Of a stretch of 64,000 nt of DNA, positions 9,551-18,896 are shown in pieces. A model generated the notes under the pieces. It was not told the DNA's origin and made no database searches. It was given only the letters and a program-made list of their open reading frames with translations. Position numbers and translations under genes: made by a program. The stretch spans positions 3,348,001 to 3,412,000 of the forward strand of contig NZ_JAPEMC010000001.1 in the NCBI RefSeq assembly GCF_026343115.1, given 5' to 3'. Within the stretch, counting starts at the first letter, position 1, and the number at the start of each line of letters is the position of its first letter. The DNA comes from Streptomyces sp. NBC_00102. GTDB lineage: Bacteria > Actinomycetota > Actinomycetes > Streptomycetales > Streptomycetaceae.

Positions 9551-10822
9551 ATGGCTGTCGCGCGTGATCTGCGCATACTTCTGCGCCTTCGGAACTTCCG
9601 TCGCCTCCTCGCCGTGCGGCTCCTCTCCCAATCGGCGGACGGCGTCTACCAGGTCGCACTGGCCGCGCACGTCGTCTTCTCGCCCGAGAGACAGGCTTCG
9701 GCAGGTGCCATCGCCTCCGCCATGGCGGTCCTGCTCCTCCCCTACTCGCTGGTCGGCCCGTTCGCCGGAGTGCTCCTCGACCGCTGGCCGCGCCGCCAGG
9801 TCTTCCTCCACGGGAACCTGCTCAGAGCCGCGCTCGCCTGCTGTACCGCGCTGCTCATCCTCGGCTCCGTACCCGAGTGGCTCTTCTACGCCTCGGCGCT
9901 CTGCGTCACGGCGGTCAACCGCTTCGTCCTCGCCGGGCTCTCCGCCGCGCTGCCGCGCGTCGTCGACACCGACCGGCTCGTGCTCGCCAACTCGCTCTCC
10001 CCGACCGCCGGTACGCTCGCGGCCACGGCCGGCGGCGGACTCGCCTTCGCCGTCCGTCTGCTGGCCGACGACTCCGACGCCGCGGTCGTACTGCTGGGTG
10101 CTCTGCTCTACCTTCTCTCGGCCCTGGTCTCCCTCTCCCTGCCCCGGAAGTTGCTGGGACCTGACGCCCAAGAGGGCGCGTTGCGCCTGCGAGCGGCGAT
10201 GGGGGTGACCGCACGAGGGCTCGTCGCGGGGATGCGGCACCTGGTGGACCGCAAGGACGCCGGCCGAGCGCTGATCGCCATGACGGTCCTCCGCTTCTGC
10301 TACGGGGCTCTCACCGTCATGGTGCTCATGCTCTGCCGCTACTCATGGTCGGACGACGAGTCCGAGGGGCTGGCGCTGCTCGGGCTGGCGCTGGGGATTT
10401 CCGGGGCGGGGTTCTTCGTCGCCGCGGTCGTGACGCCGTGGGCCGTGGGCCGCTTCGGCTCGTACGGCTGGATCGTCGTCTGCGCGGGGGCGGCGGCCGT
10501 CCTGGAACCGGCCCTGGGGCTGCCGTTCGCCTTCGCACCGATGATGGTCGCGGCGTTCGTGCTCGGCGTGGCGACTCAGGGGTCCAAGATCGCGACGGAC
10601 ACGGTGGTGCAGACGTCGGTGGCCGACACGTACCGAGGTCGCGTCTTCTCCCTCTACGACGTGCTGTTCAACGTGGCGTTCGTGAGCGCGGCAGCCGTCT
10701 CCGCGCTCGTCCTGCCGGCCGACGGCCGGTCCGCCTTCGTGGTCGCCGGAGTGGCGGTCCTCTACGCCGTCGTCGCCGTGACGATGTTCCGATGGCGACG
10801 TCTCTCCGCCACCACCTCCTGA
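9551..10822 (+). CDS. MFS transporter
   Basis: A 423-residue major facilitator with about 12 hydrophobic helices. The loop between helices 2 and 3 carries the MFS signature-like FAGVLLDRWPRRQV (about residues 74-87). It resembles exporters of the MFS_3/enterobactin-exporter type common in Streptomyces. The substrate cannot be told from sequence. ATG at 9551 is the first codon consistent with the usual short cytoplasmic N-terminus; there is only a weak ribosome site and the start lies just after a hairpin. It converges with the cca gene, and two ParB sites occupy the gap between them. Confidence 0.8.
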   Translation: MAVARDLRILLRLRNFRRLLAVRLLSQSADGVYQVALAAHVVFSPERQASAGAIASAMAVLLLPYSLVGPFAGVLLDRWPRRQVFLHGNLLRAALACCTALLILGSVPEWLFYASALCVTAVNRFVLAGLSAALPRVVDTDRLVLANSLSPTAGTLAATAGGGLAFAVRLLADDSDAAVVLLGALLYLLSALVSLSLPRKLLGPDAQEGALRLRAAMGVTARGLVAGMRHLVDRKDAGRALIAMTVLRFCYGALTVMVLMLCRYSWSDDESEGLALLGLALGISGAGFFVAAVVTPWAVGRFGSYGWIVVCAGAAAVLEPALGLPFAFAPMMVAAFVLGVATQGSKIATDTVVQTSVADTYRGRVFSLYDVLFNVAFVSAAAVSALVLPADGRSAFVVAGVAVLYAVVAVTMFRWRRLSATTS

Positions 10823-10840
10823 CCCGGCGATCCACGTCGA

Positions 10841-10856
10841 CGTTTCACGTGAAACA
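10841..10856. promoter_or_regulatory. parS: parS site 1 (ParB-binding)
   Basis: CGTTTCACGTGAAACA matches the 16-bp parS palindrome at 15 of 16 positions. It lies in the convergent gap after the MFS gene, 42 bases from a perfect second site. Confidence 0.9.
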
Positions 10857-10882
10857 CCGTTGCCGGACAGCCTTGAGGGCGG

Positions 10883-10898
10883 TGTTTCACGTGAAACA
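10883..10898. promoter_or_regulatory. parS: parS site 2, perfect, embedded in a longer dyad
   Basis: TGTTTCACGTGAAACA is a perfect match. It sits in the centre of a 32-base perfect inverted repeat (10875-10906, 16-base arms without loop) between the convergent MFS and cca stops. The DNA may therefore serve both as a segregation site and as a bidirectional terminator. Confidence 0.93.
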
Positions 10899-10923
10899 CC
10901 GCCCTCCTCGGACCACCGCGGGC

Positions 10924-12366
10924 TCAGCCCTGAGCCCGCCACCACTCGGTGAGAGCAGCGGCTGCGGCGTCCTCGCCCATCGGACCGTTCTCCAGTCGCA
11001 GCTCCAGCAGGAACGCGTACGCCTGACCGATGACGGGCCCCGGGCCGACATCGAGAATCCGCATGATCGCGTTGCCGTCCAGGTCGGGACGGATGGAGTC
11101 CAGCTCCTCCTGCTCCTGGAGCAGGGCGATGCGCTCCTCCAGAGCGTCGTACGTCCGAGAGAGCGCGTTCGCCTTGCGCTTGTTCCTGGTGGTGCAGTCC
11201 GAACGAGTGAGCTTGTGGAGCCGCTCCAGCAGGGGTCCCGCATCGCGCACGTACCGGCGGACGGCCGAATCGGTCCACTCACCGTCGCCGTAGCCGTGGA
11301 AGCGGAGGTGGAGCTCCACCAGCCGCGAGACGTCCTTGACCATGTCGTTGGAGTACTTCAGCTCCGTCAGACGCTTCTTGACCATCTTGGCGCCGACCAC
11401 CTCGTGGTGGTGGAAGGAGACGCGGCCGTCCTTCTCGAAGCGCCTGGTCCGGGGCTTGCCGATGTCGTGGAGCAGCGCGGACAGCCGCAGGACGAGGTCC
11501 GGGCCGTCCTCCTCCAGGTCGATCGCCTGCTCCAGGACGATCAGGGAGTGCTCGTAGACATCCTTGTGACGGTGATGCTCGTCACTTTCCAGTCGGAGCG
11601 CCGGGAGCTCGGGGAGCACATAGCGGGCCAGTCCCGTATCGACCAGCAGCCCCAGTCCCTTCCGGGGGTGTTCGGAGAGAAGCAGCTTGTTGAGCTCCTC
11701 CCTCACCCGCTCCGCAGAGACGATCTCGATGCGCTCGGCCATCTCCGTCATGGCTTCGACCACCTCGGGAGCCACCTCGAAGTCGAGCTGGGCGGCGAAC
11801 CGCGCGGCCCGCAGCATGCGGAGCGGGTCGTCGGAGAAGGACGCCTCCGGGGTTCCGGGCGTGCGCAGGACCCTGTCGGCGAGGTCCTTCATCCCGTTGT
11901 GCGGGTCGATGAACTCCTTCCGCGGAAGCGCGACGGCCATGGCGTTGACCGTGAAGTCCCGGCGGACCAGATCGTCCTCGATGGAGTCTCCGTACGAGAC
12001 CTCGGGCTTCCGGGAGGTCCGGTCGTACGCCTCCGAGCGATAGGTCGTGATCTCGACCTGATAGCCGTCCTTCTGCGAGCCCACCGTGCCGAACGCGATC
12101 CCGATCTCCCAGACCGAGTCGGCCCAGGGGCGGACGATCTTGAGAACGTCCTCCGGGCGGGCGTCGGTGGTGAAGTCGAGGTCGTTCCCGAGCCGCCCGA
12201 GCAGCGCGTCCCGGACCGAACCACCGACCAGGGCGAGAGCGAAGCCCGCTTCCTCGAAACGGCGGGCGAGGTCGTCGGCGACGGGGGAGACCCGCAGCAG
12301 TTCGCCGGCCGCACGGGGCTCCGTGCGGCTCAGGGCGCTGGACTTGTCTTCGTTGGCGTTCGGCAC
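10924..12366 (-). CDS. cca: CCA tRNA nucleotidyltransferase
   Basis: About 480 residues; adds or repairs the 3'-CCA end of tRNAs using CTP and ATP. The N-terminal class II nucleotidyltransferase head has LVGGSVRDALLG followed by the metal-binding DLDFTTD, then RRDFTVNAMA and the DPLRMLRAARFAAQLDF neck motif. The C-terminal half has an HD phosphohydrolase motif (LLHDIGKP), as in many CCA-adding enzymes. GTG at 12366 (PNANEDKSS) is preferred to GTG at 12385-12387, seven codons earlier, because it fits the usual Streptomyces N-terminus; ribosome-site evidence is poor for both. It is divergent from the DUF6049 gene. Confidence 0.92.
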   Translation of the reverse strand: MPNANEDKSSALSRTEPRAAGELLRVSPVADDLARRFEEAGFALALVGGSVRDALLGRLGNDLDFTTDARPEDVLKIVRPWADSVWEIGIAFGTVGSQKDGYQVEITTYRSEAYDRTSRKPEVSYGDSIEDDLVRRDFTVNAMAVALPRKEFIDPHNGMKDLADRVLRTPGTPEASFSDDPLRMLRAARFAAQLDFEVAPEVVEAMTEMAERIEIVSAERVREELNKLLLSEHPRKGLGLLVDTGLARYVLPELPALRLESDEHHRHKDVYEHSLIVLEQAIDLEEDGPDLVLRLSALLHDIGKPRTRRFEKDGRVSFHHHEVVGAKMVKKRLTELKYSNDMVKDVSRLVELHLRFHGYGDGEWTDSAVRRYVRDAGPLLERLHKLTRSDCTTRNKRKANALSRTYDALEERIALLQEQEELDSIRPDLDGNAIMRILDVGPGPVIGQAYAFLLELRLENGPMGEDAAAAALTEWWRAQG

Positions 12367-12550
12367 AACAGAAAAGGGTACGTGCACCGACCGGCCCGGG
12401 CGTCATCGTTTCCAGGAGCCCTGCGAGACTCTGCCGATCATGAGGGGCGGTCCGGAGCACTCCGCCACAGCGCACCTCGTTACCATGCGGGGACGCAGAA
12501 CCGACAGCGATCGACACCCCAGCTGACGACGACGAGGGACGGGTACACGC

Positions 12551-14845
12551 GTGGCCGAGGCGGCAGACTCTCAGGGGACACATACCTCTCCTGCTCGCCG
12601 GTGGATGAGGCGTACAGCGTCCGTGTTGCTGGGGGTGCCCCTGGTGACGGGTCTGCTGGCCGCGCCGACGGTGGCGTCCCCGCTCACCGGCACCCCGGAG
12701 AAGGCGGCTGTCTCCAGCACGGTCGATGTCTCACTGAACTCGCTCGCCCCCAGCGCACCTGTGGAGGGGGACACGCTGGTCGTCTCGGGCACCCTGACCA
12801 ACAGGGGCAAAGAGACGATCGACGAGGCCGAGGTGGACCTCCGGGTCGGTCCGAGGCTCTCCGGGCGCTCATCGATCGACTCGAACGCCAAGCGGACCGG
12901 ATATCTGCCGGGTGTCGACGCGGAACCTCTCGGCGATCCGTACACCCTTGAGGTGTCCTCGCTCCGCAAAGGCGTCAGCCAGGACTTCTCGATCTCCGTA
13001 CCGGTCGACAAACTGCCGCTGGACTCCGCCGGCGTCTACCAGCTGGCCGTCTCCCTGACGGGACAGACGTCCAGCAGCTCCTACGAGCGTGTCCTCGGCA
13101 TTCAGCGCACTTTCCTCCCCTGGCAGCCGGAGGAGAGCGGCGCCAAGTCCAAGCTCACCTTCCTCTGGCCCCTGATCGCCTCCGCGCACATCACGGCCGA
13201 GACCGCGTCGGACGAGCAGCAGACCCCGGTGTTCCAGGACGACGAGCTCGCCACCGAGCTGAAGCCCGGAGGCCGGCTGGAACAGCTCGTCTCCCTGGGC
13301 AGCGACCTGCCGGTGACCTGGGTGATCGATCCGGACCTGCTGGCGAGCGTCGACGCGATGGCGGGCACCTACCGGGTCAGGTCCGGCGACACCACCGTCC
13401 CGGGTACCAACCAGGACCTCGCGAAGAAGTGGCTCGACGCCCTGCAGAAGGCGGTGAACGGCGACAAGATCGTCGCCCTCCCGTTCGCCGACCCCGATCT
13501 CGCCTCCATCGCGCACCGGGGCAAGAACGTCTCGGGCACGCTCAGCCATCTGCAGACGGCCACCGAGGCGGCGACGACCACGGTGGAGACGGTCCTGCAC
13601 ACCACGCCCACCACCGACTTCGCGTGGCCCGTGGACGGCGCCATCGATCCGTCGATCGTCGACGTGGCCACCTCGGCCGGAGCCCACAAGGTGATCGCCC
13701 GCAGCGACAGCCTGGAGGAGATCGGCAACCTGCTGTACACCCCGACGGCGGCCCGGCCCATCGGGGGCGGTACCAGCGCCGTGGTGGCCGACTACCGTCT
13801 CTCCACCGTCTTCGGCGGTGACATGACCGGGGGCGAGCGCTCCACGCTCGCCGTACAGAACTTCCTCTCCCAGACCCTGGCTCTCACCAAGCAGGACGAG
13901 GAGAAGGAACGCAGCATCGTGGTCGCTCCTCAGCGGATGCCTTCCGCCGCCCAGGCGCAGACCATGGCCCGTGCCCTCCAGGCGCTGGACGACGGCCGCT
14001 GGACGGAGTCACTGGACCTGGTGGCGGCCGCGGAGGTGAAGCCGGACGCCGAAGCGACCACCAAGGTGCCCGGCTCGTCGGCGTATCCGAAGAAGCTGCG
14101 CAGCCAGGAGCTGCCCACTCAGGCGTTCCAGGACATCAGAGGCATCCAGGATTCGCTGAACAGCTTCCAGGTCATCCTGACCCAGCCCGAGCGCGTGGTG
14201 ACCCCGTTCGGCAACGCCATCAACCGCTCCATGTCGACCTCCTGGCGAGGAAAGCCGCTGGAGGCGCAGAAGTACCGTGACGCGGTGCGGACGTATCTCC
14301 AGGGGCTCGTGGGCCAGGTGAACCTGATCGCCAAGTCGGACGTCACCCTCTCCGGCCGAAGCGCTACGATCCCGGTCACCGTGCAGAACCAGCTGGTGCA
14401 GGGGGTCGACGATCTGGTCCTCCGGCTGACCTCGGACAACGCCACCCGTCTCAAGCTCAACGGCGGAGGCGCGGTCGCGCAGCAACCGGTGGCGATCGCC
14501 GGCGGTCACAGCCAGTCGGTGAAGTTCGACGCGGACGCCAACGTCAACGGCCAGGTCCAGGTCAGAGCCCGTCTCTTCACCCAGGACGGAACCCCTTACG
14601 GCGACGAGATGACCTTCACCGTGAAGGTCTCCGAGCTGACGCCGACCGTTCTGCTGGTGATCGCGGGTGGCTTGCTGCTGCTGGTCCTCGCGGGTGTGAG
14701 GATGTACAACCACCGGAAGCGCGCCGTCGCAAGCGACACGTCGGACGGCGGCGGCGGCGAACCCGAGCAGCCGAGTGACCCGACGCCGGACACCGGGCCG
14801 GAAAGCGGGGACCCGTCCGGGACGGGTGAGAAAGTGGACCGTTGA
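12551..14845 (+). CDS. DUF6049-type secreted membrane-anchored protein
   Basis: A 764-residue protein. A signal peptide lies at about residues 20-45 (RRTASVLLGVPLVTGLLAAPTVA). A long extracytoplasmic region follows, with a beta-sandwich-like start (TLVVSGTLTNRGKETIDEAEVDLRVG). A C-terminal membrane helix (about 700-722) and a short acidic-polar cytoplasmic tail end the protein. The layout matches the actinobacterial DUF6049 family, always found next to murJ. Its function is unknown; conserved linkage suggests a role with the lipid II flippase or cell-wall assembly. The GTG start is the first plausible codon. The next gene, murJ, begins 49 bases downstream, so an operon is likely. Confidence 0.8.
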   Translation: MAEAADSQGTHTSPARRWMRRTASVLLGVPLVTGLLAAPTVASPLTGTPEKAAVSSTVDVSLNSLAPSAPVEGDTLVVSGTLTNRGKETIDEAEVDLRVGPRLSGRSSIDSNAKRTGYLPGVDAEPLGDPYTLEVSSLRKGVSQDFSISVPVDKLPLDSAGVYQLAVSLTGQTSSSSYERVLGIQRTFLPWQPEESGAKSKLTFLWPLIASAHITAETASDEQQTPVFQDDELATELKPGGRLEQLVSLGSDLPVTWVIDPDLLASVDAMAGTYRVRSGDTTVPGTNQDLAKKWLDALQKAVNGDKIVALPFADPDLASIAHRGKNVSGTLSHLQTATEAATTTVETVLHTTPTTDFAWPVDGAIDPSIVDVATSAGAHKVIARSDSLEEIGNLLYTPTAARPIGGGTSAVVADYRLSTVFGGDMTGGERSTLAVQNFLSQTLALTKQDEEKERSIVVAPQRMPSAAQAQTMARALQALDDGRWTESLDLVAAAEVKPDAEATTKVPGSSAYPKKLRSQELPTQAFQDIRGIQDSLNSFQVILTQPERVVTPFGNAINRSMSTSWRGKPLEAQKYRDAVRTYLQGLVGQVNLIAKSDVTLSGRSATIPVTVQNQLVQGVDDLVLRLTSDNATRLKLNGGGAVAQQPVAIAGGHSQSVKFDADANVNGQVQVRARLFTQDGTPYGDEMTFTVKVSELTPTVLLVIAGGLLLLVLAGVRMYNHRKRAVASDTSDGGGGEPEQPSDPTPDTGPESGDPSGTGEKVDR

Positions 14846-14894
14846 GCGATGTCTGTCGAGGCCGGTCGGCCGGGGACGATGAGGTGGGGTTTCG

Positions 14895-17051
14895 ATGAAC
14901 GCGCCGTACGACGGTGACCGCGTGCACGGCGCGGGCGGGACGGGCGCCGACCGCGTGCCCCCGGAGACGGGACCGGACGGGATGACACCGGCCGACCCGT
15001 ACCTCCAGCACGCCTACGACCACGATCCCTACCGGGCGCGGGACCTCGCCGCCCAGGACCCGGTCGGAGAGGCCCTGTACGACCGGGCCTCCCACCCTCC
15101 GCCGCCCCCGGGCACGTATCAGGAGCCACAGCCGCTCTACCAGCAGCCTCCGGCGGCCCAGTACCCCCCGGACCCCCGGATCTGGGCTCAGACGCCCGCA
15201 CCGGAGCCGGCAGGGCCCTCCCGGCACCTTCCCTACGGAGACGACGCCCTCACGACCCAGTTCGTGGGCGTCGACGATCTCGTCACCCGCGCATCGGACG
15301 ACGAAGAGGAACCGGACGCGTTCGCCCATCTCTTCCGGGACCAGGAGGGCGCCAACCGTGGCCGGCACGCCGGCACGCCCGAGCCGGAGCCCGCGAAGGC
15401 ACCCGCGCCGCAGAAGTCCGGAGGACGGGCCTCGGGGCTCCTCAAGTCCAGCGCCCTGATGGCCGCAGGAACACTCGTCTCACGGCTCACCGGATTCGTC
15501 CGGAGCCTGGTCATCACCGCGGCTCTCGGCGCCGCCATGCTCGGTGACACCTTCACCATCGCCTACACCCTGCCGACGATGATCTACATCCTCACCGTCG
15601 GCGGCGGCCTGAACTCCGTGTTCGTCCCCCAGCTCGTCCGCTCCATGAAGGACGACGAGGACGGCGGCGAGGCGTACGCCAACCGTCTGCTCACCCTGGT
15701 GATGGTCGCACTCGGCCTGATCGTGGCAGCGGCTGTATTCGCCGCGCCGCTCCTCATCCGGCTGATGTCGCTGCCCATCGCCAGAGAACCCGCCGCCTAC
15801 GGCGTGGCCACCACCTTCGCGCGCTACTGCCTGCCGACGATCTTCTTCATGGGCGTGCACGTCGTGATGGGGCAGATCCTCAACGCGCGCGGCAAGTTCG
15901 GCGCGATGATGTGGACCCCGGTCCTCAACAACATCGTCATGATCACGACGTTCGGCCTGTTCATCTGGGTCTACGGCACCTCGGCCGATTCCCAGATGGG
16001 TGTGCGCACGATCCCGCCGGAGGGCGTGCGGCTGCTGGGCATCGGCACGCTGCTGGGGCTCACCGTGCAGGCGCTGGCCATGATCCCGTACCTGCGTGTA
16101 GCGGGTTTCCGGTTCCGTCCCCGCTTCGACTGGCGGGGCCACGGTCTCGGCAAGACGATCAAGCTGGCCAAGTGGACCGTGCTCTTCGTCCTCGCCAACC
16201 AGGCGGGCGTCCTGGTAGTCACCCAGCTCGCCACCTCTGCCGGAAAGCTCTCCGGCCAGGACGGCACCGGATTCCTCGCCTACTCCAACGCCCAGCTCAT
16301 CTGGGGCATGCCGCAGGCCATCATCACCGTCTCCGTCATGGCCGCGCTGCTGCCCCGCATCGCCCGGGCCGCGCACGACAACGACCCCGGTGCGGTCCGC
16401 GACGACATCTCCCAGGGCCTGCGGAACTCGGCCGTCGCGATCGTGCCGGTAGCCTTCGGCTTCCTCGCGCTCGGTCTGCCGATGTGCACCCTGCTCTACG
16501 GGGCGAGCGGCTCCGAGGCTGCCCGGTCGATGGGCTTCATCCTGATGGCCTTCGCCCTGGGCCTCATCCCGTACTCCGTGCAGTACGTGGTGCTGCGCGG
16601 CTTCTACGCGTACGAGGACACCCGCACGCCCTTCTACAACACGGTGATCGTCGCGGCCGTCAACGCCGCCGCGTCCGTCGTCTGCTACATCGTCCTCCCG
16701 TCCCGCTGGGCGGTGGTCGGCATGGCGGCTTCCTACGGCCTCGCGTACGCGGTCGGGGTCGGCGTCGCCTGGCGCCGACTGCGCAACCGGCTCGGCGGCG
16801 ATCTGGACGGCTCCCGTGTCGTCCGTACGTACGCCCGCCTCTGCATGGCGGCGGTCCCTGCCGCACTGGTCGGGGGGGCGGTGGGGGTCGCCCTGCTGGA
16901 ACTTCTCGGCGAAGGTGTATTCGGATCGGTCGTCGCACTGATCTGCGGCGGTCTGCTCCTGCTCGGCATCTTCTTCGGTGCGGCCAAGAAGATGCGGATC
17001 GAAGAGGTGAACGGCCTGATGGGTATGGTCCGGGGACGGCTCGGCCGCTGA
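14895..17051 (+). CDS. murJ: MurJ/MviN lipid II flippase with long N-terminal tail
   Basis: A 718-residue member of the MOP superfamily that moves lipid II across the membrane. Residues 1-190 are a polar, Pro/Tyr/Gln-rich cytoplasmic extension common in streptomycete MurJ. From about 195 on there are about 14 hydrophobic helices, opening with LLKSSALMAAGTLVSRLTGF, the typical MviN first helix with the conserved SRLTGF. It also has the conserved ARYCLPTIFFMG segment. The ATG is preceded by a GAGGTGGGG ribosome site. It is followed by the pseudokinase, sigM and anti-sigma genes on the same strand; this arrangement parallels the MurJ-pseudokinase fusion of mycobacteria. Confidence 0.93.
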   Translation: MNAPYDGDRVHGAGGTGADRVPPETGPDGMTPADPYLQHAYDHDPYRARDLAAQDPVGEALYDRASHPPPPPGTYQEPQPLYQQPPAAQYPPDPRIWAQTPAPEPAGPSRHLPYGDDALTTQFVGVDDLVTRASDDEEEPDAFAHLFRDQEGANRGRHAGTPEPEPAKAPAPQKSGGRASGLLKSSALMAAGTLVSRLTGFVRSLVITAALGAAMLGDTFTIAYTLPTMIYILTVGGGLNSVFVPQLVRSMKDDEDGGEAYANRLLTLVMVALGLIVAAAVFAAPLLIRLMSLPIAREPAAYGVATTFARYCLPTIFFMGVHVVMGQILNARGKFGAMMWTPVLNNIVMITTFGLFIWVYGTSADSQMGVRTIPPEGVRLLGIGTLLGLTVQALAMIPYLRVAGFRFRPRFDWRGHGLGKTIKLAKWTVLFVLANQAGVLVVTQLATSAGKLSGQDGTGFLAYSNAQLIWGMPQAIITVSVMAALLPRIARAAHDNDPGAVRDDISQGLRNSAVAIVPVAFGFLALGLPMCTLLYGASGSEAARSMGFILMAFALGLIPYSVQYVVLRGFYAYEDTRTPFYNTVIVAAVNAAASVVCYIVLPSRWAVVGMAASYGLAYAVGVGVAWRRLRNRLGGDLDGSRVVRTYARLCMAAVPAALVGGAVGVALLELLGEGVFGSVVALICGGLLLLGIFFGAAKKMRIEEVNGLMGMVRGRLGR

Positions 17052-17182
17052 AAACGCGCCGCAGCACACAACCATCGCCGGTCTCCGTGTGTCGTGCATA
17101 GGGCCGGAGTGTGGGCACAATTGGCGTGACTGTGAGCAGAGCCGGCTGGCATCGCGCAACGGATGGGGAGGCAGGAACGACG

Positions 17183-18868
17183 GTGGCGGAACGTAGCACG
17201 GCCGCCGTCGACGTGGCCGACAACAGCGGCGACGAGCCGTTGGCCGCCAAGGCGGACGAGGCCACGACCGACGGGACGGCTGAAGCCGAGAACGCGGCGG
17301 GCGAGAGCCCGGACGGCGTGGAAGACAAGGACGCCGGTTCCCCCGCGGAACTGCCGGCACCCGACCTGCACAGCGGCCACAAACTGGCCAAGCGCTACCG
17401 GCTCGAAGAGTGCGTCACCCGGCTGGACGGTTTCAGCAGCTGGCGCGCGATGGACGAGAAGCTGCGACGCGCGGTGGGTGTCCACCTGCTCACCGCCAAC
17501 CATCCGCGCGCCCGGCCCGTCCTGGCCGCGGCCCGCTCCTCGGCGCTGCTGGGCGACCCGCGCTTCGTGCAGGTACTGGACGCGGTGGAGGAGGGCGACT
17601 TCGTCTACGTCGTCCACGAGTGGCTCCCGGACGCCGTCGAACTCACCGCGCTGCTCGCAGCGGGGCCCATGGAGCCTCACGACGCGTACCAGCTCGTGGT
17701 CCAGCTCTCCCAGGCCATGGCTGCCGCGCACCGGGAGGGCCTCGCCCACCTGCGCCTGACACCCGGTGCCGTCCTGCGCAGCTCCACGGGGCAGTACCGC
17801 ATCCGCGGCCTCGCCGTGGACGCCGCTCTGCGCGGCATCACGGCCGAGCGCCCGTTGCGGACGGACACCGAGGCGATCGGCGCCCTGCTGTACGCGGCGC
17901 TGACCCAACGGTGGCCCTACGAGAACGACGCCTACGGGCTCGCCGGCCTGCCCAAGGGGATGGGTCTCATCGCCCCGGACCAGGTCCGGGCCGGGGTTCA
18001 CCGCGGTCTCTCCGAGCTCGCCATGCGTGCTCTCGCCAACGACGGCGCCACGGCCTCGCGGCAGGAACCGCCCTGCACCACCCCCGACGAGCTGGCCAAG
18101 GCCGTCGCAGCGATGCCTCGCATCCTGCCGCCCGAGCCGACCTTCACCGCTCCGCCCGAGTACCAGCGGACCACCTACCAGCAGGGAACCTACGGGCGGC
18201 CCTCCGCGCAGGCGGCGCCGAACGCCATGCCCGTGCCTCCGGCCCCGCTCCAGAGCCGCACCGGCAGGGCGCTGAAATGGGCCGTCTCCGCCCTGCTCAT
18301 CGCCGCCCTCGGCCTCGGCAGCTGGCAGCTCGCCGAGACGCTCTTGGACAACAAGAAGACCGAGGAGACGGACACCACCCGCACGAAGGACAGCGGCAGC
18401 ACGGACAAGAACGCTCTCGTCTCCGGCCGGCCCCTCGCCATCGTCGGCAGCCACGATTTCGACCCCCTCGGAAGCGATGGCGGCGAGAAGCCCGAGGCGG
18501 TGAAGAACGCCTACGACGGCGACGCCAGCACCTACTGGTCCACCCAGAGCTACTACTCCGAGAAGTTCGGCCGCCTCAAAACAGGCGTCGGAGTCGTTCT
18601 CGATCTCGGCAAGGTGCAGCAGGTCGGATCCGTGGACGTCTCCTTCCTCGACGGCACCACCTCGGTCGAACTGCGGACCTCGGAAGACGCGGCCGCACCC
18701 TCCATGCCCGACGGCTTCACCAAGGTGGCCGGAGGCTCGGGAACGGACGTGACGCTCAAGCCCGAACACCCCGTCCAGGCGCGGTACCTCCTCGTCTGGC
18801 TCACCAAGCTGCCCGGCAGCGGCGAGCAGTACCGGGGCAAGATCTCCGAGATCAAAGTCACCAGCTGA
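17183..18868 (+). CDS. membrane-anchored protein pseudokinase (MurJ partner type)
   Basis: About 561 residues. After a polar N-terminus there is a kinase-like fold (about residues 50-320) that lacks catalytic residues: the HRDxKPxN loop is replaced by HLRLTPGAVL and the DFG loop by RGLAV. One membrane helix (about 372-392) follows, then an extracytoplasmic F5/8-type discoidin-like beta-sandwich (ASTYWSTQSYYSEKFG, then LVWLTKLP). In Mycobacterium the equivalent pseudokinase is fused to MurJ; here it is a separate downstream gene. It is likely a scaffold or sensor rather than an enzyme. GTG at 17183 was chosen because GGGGAGGCAGG lies about 10 bases upstream; an earlier GTG at 17111 would add 24 residues. 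Confidence 0.8.
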   Translation: MAERSTAAVDVADNSGDEPLAAKADEATTDGTAEAENAAGESPDGVEDKDAGSPAELPAPDLHSGHKLAKRYRLEECVTRLDGFSSWRAMDEKLRRAVGVHLLTANHPRARPVLAAARSSALLGDPRFVQVLDAVEEGDFVYVVHEWLPDAVELTALLAAGPMEPHDAYQLVVQLSQAMAAAHREGLAHLRLTPGAVLRSSTGQYRIRGLAVDAALRGITAERPLRTDTEAIGALLYAALTQRWPYENDAYGLAGLPKGMGLIAPDQVRAGVHRGLSELAMRALANDGATASRQEPPCTTPDELAKAVAAMPRILPPEPTFTAPPEYQRTTYQQGTYGRPSAQAAPNAMPVPPAPLQSRTGRALKWAVSALLIAALGLGSWQLAETLLDNKKTEETDTTRTKDSGSTDKNALVSGRPLAIVGSHDFDPLGSDGGEKPEAVKNAYDGDASTYWSTQSYYSEKFGRLKTGVGVVLDLGKVQQVGSVDVSFLDGTTSVELRTSEDAAAPSMPDGFTKVAGGSGTDVTLKPEHPVQARYLLVWLTKLPGSGEQYRGKISEIKVTS

Positions 18869-18896
18869 CGGACACAGGGGAACGGGGGGCTCACCG

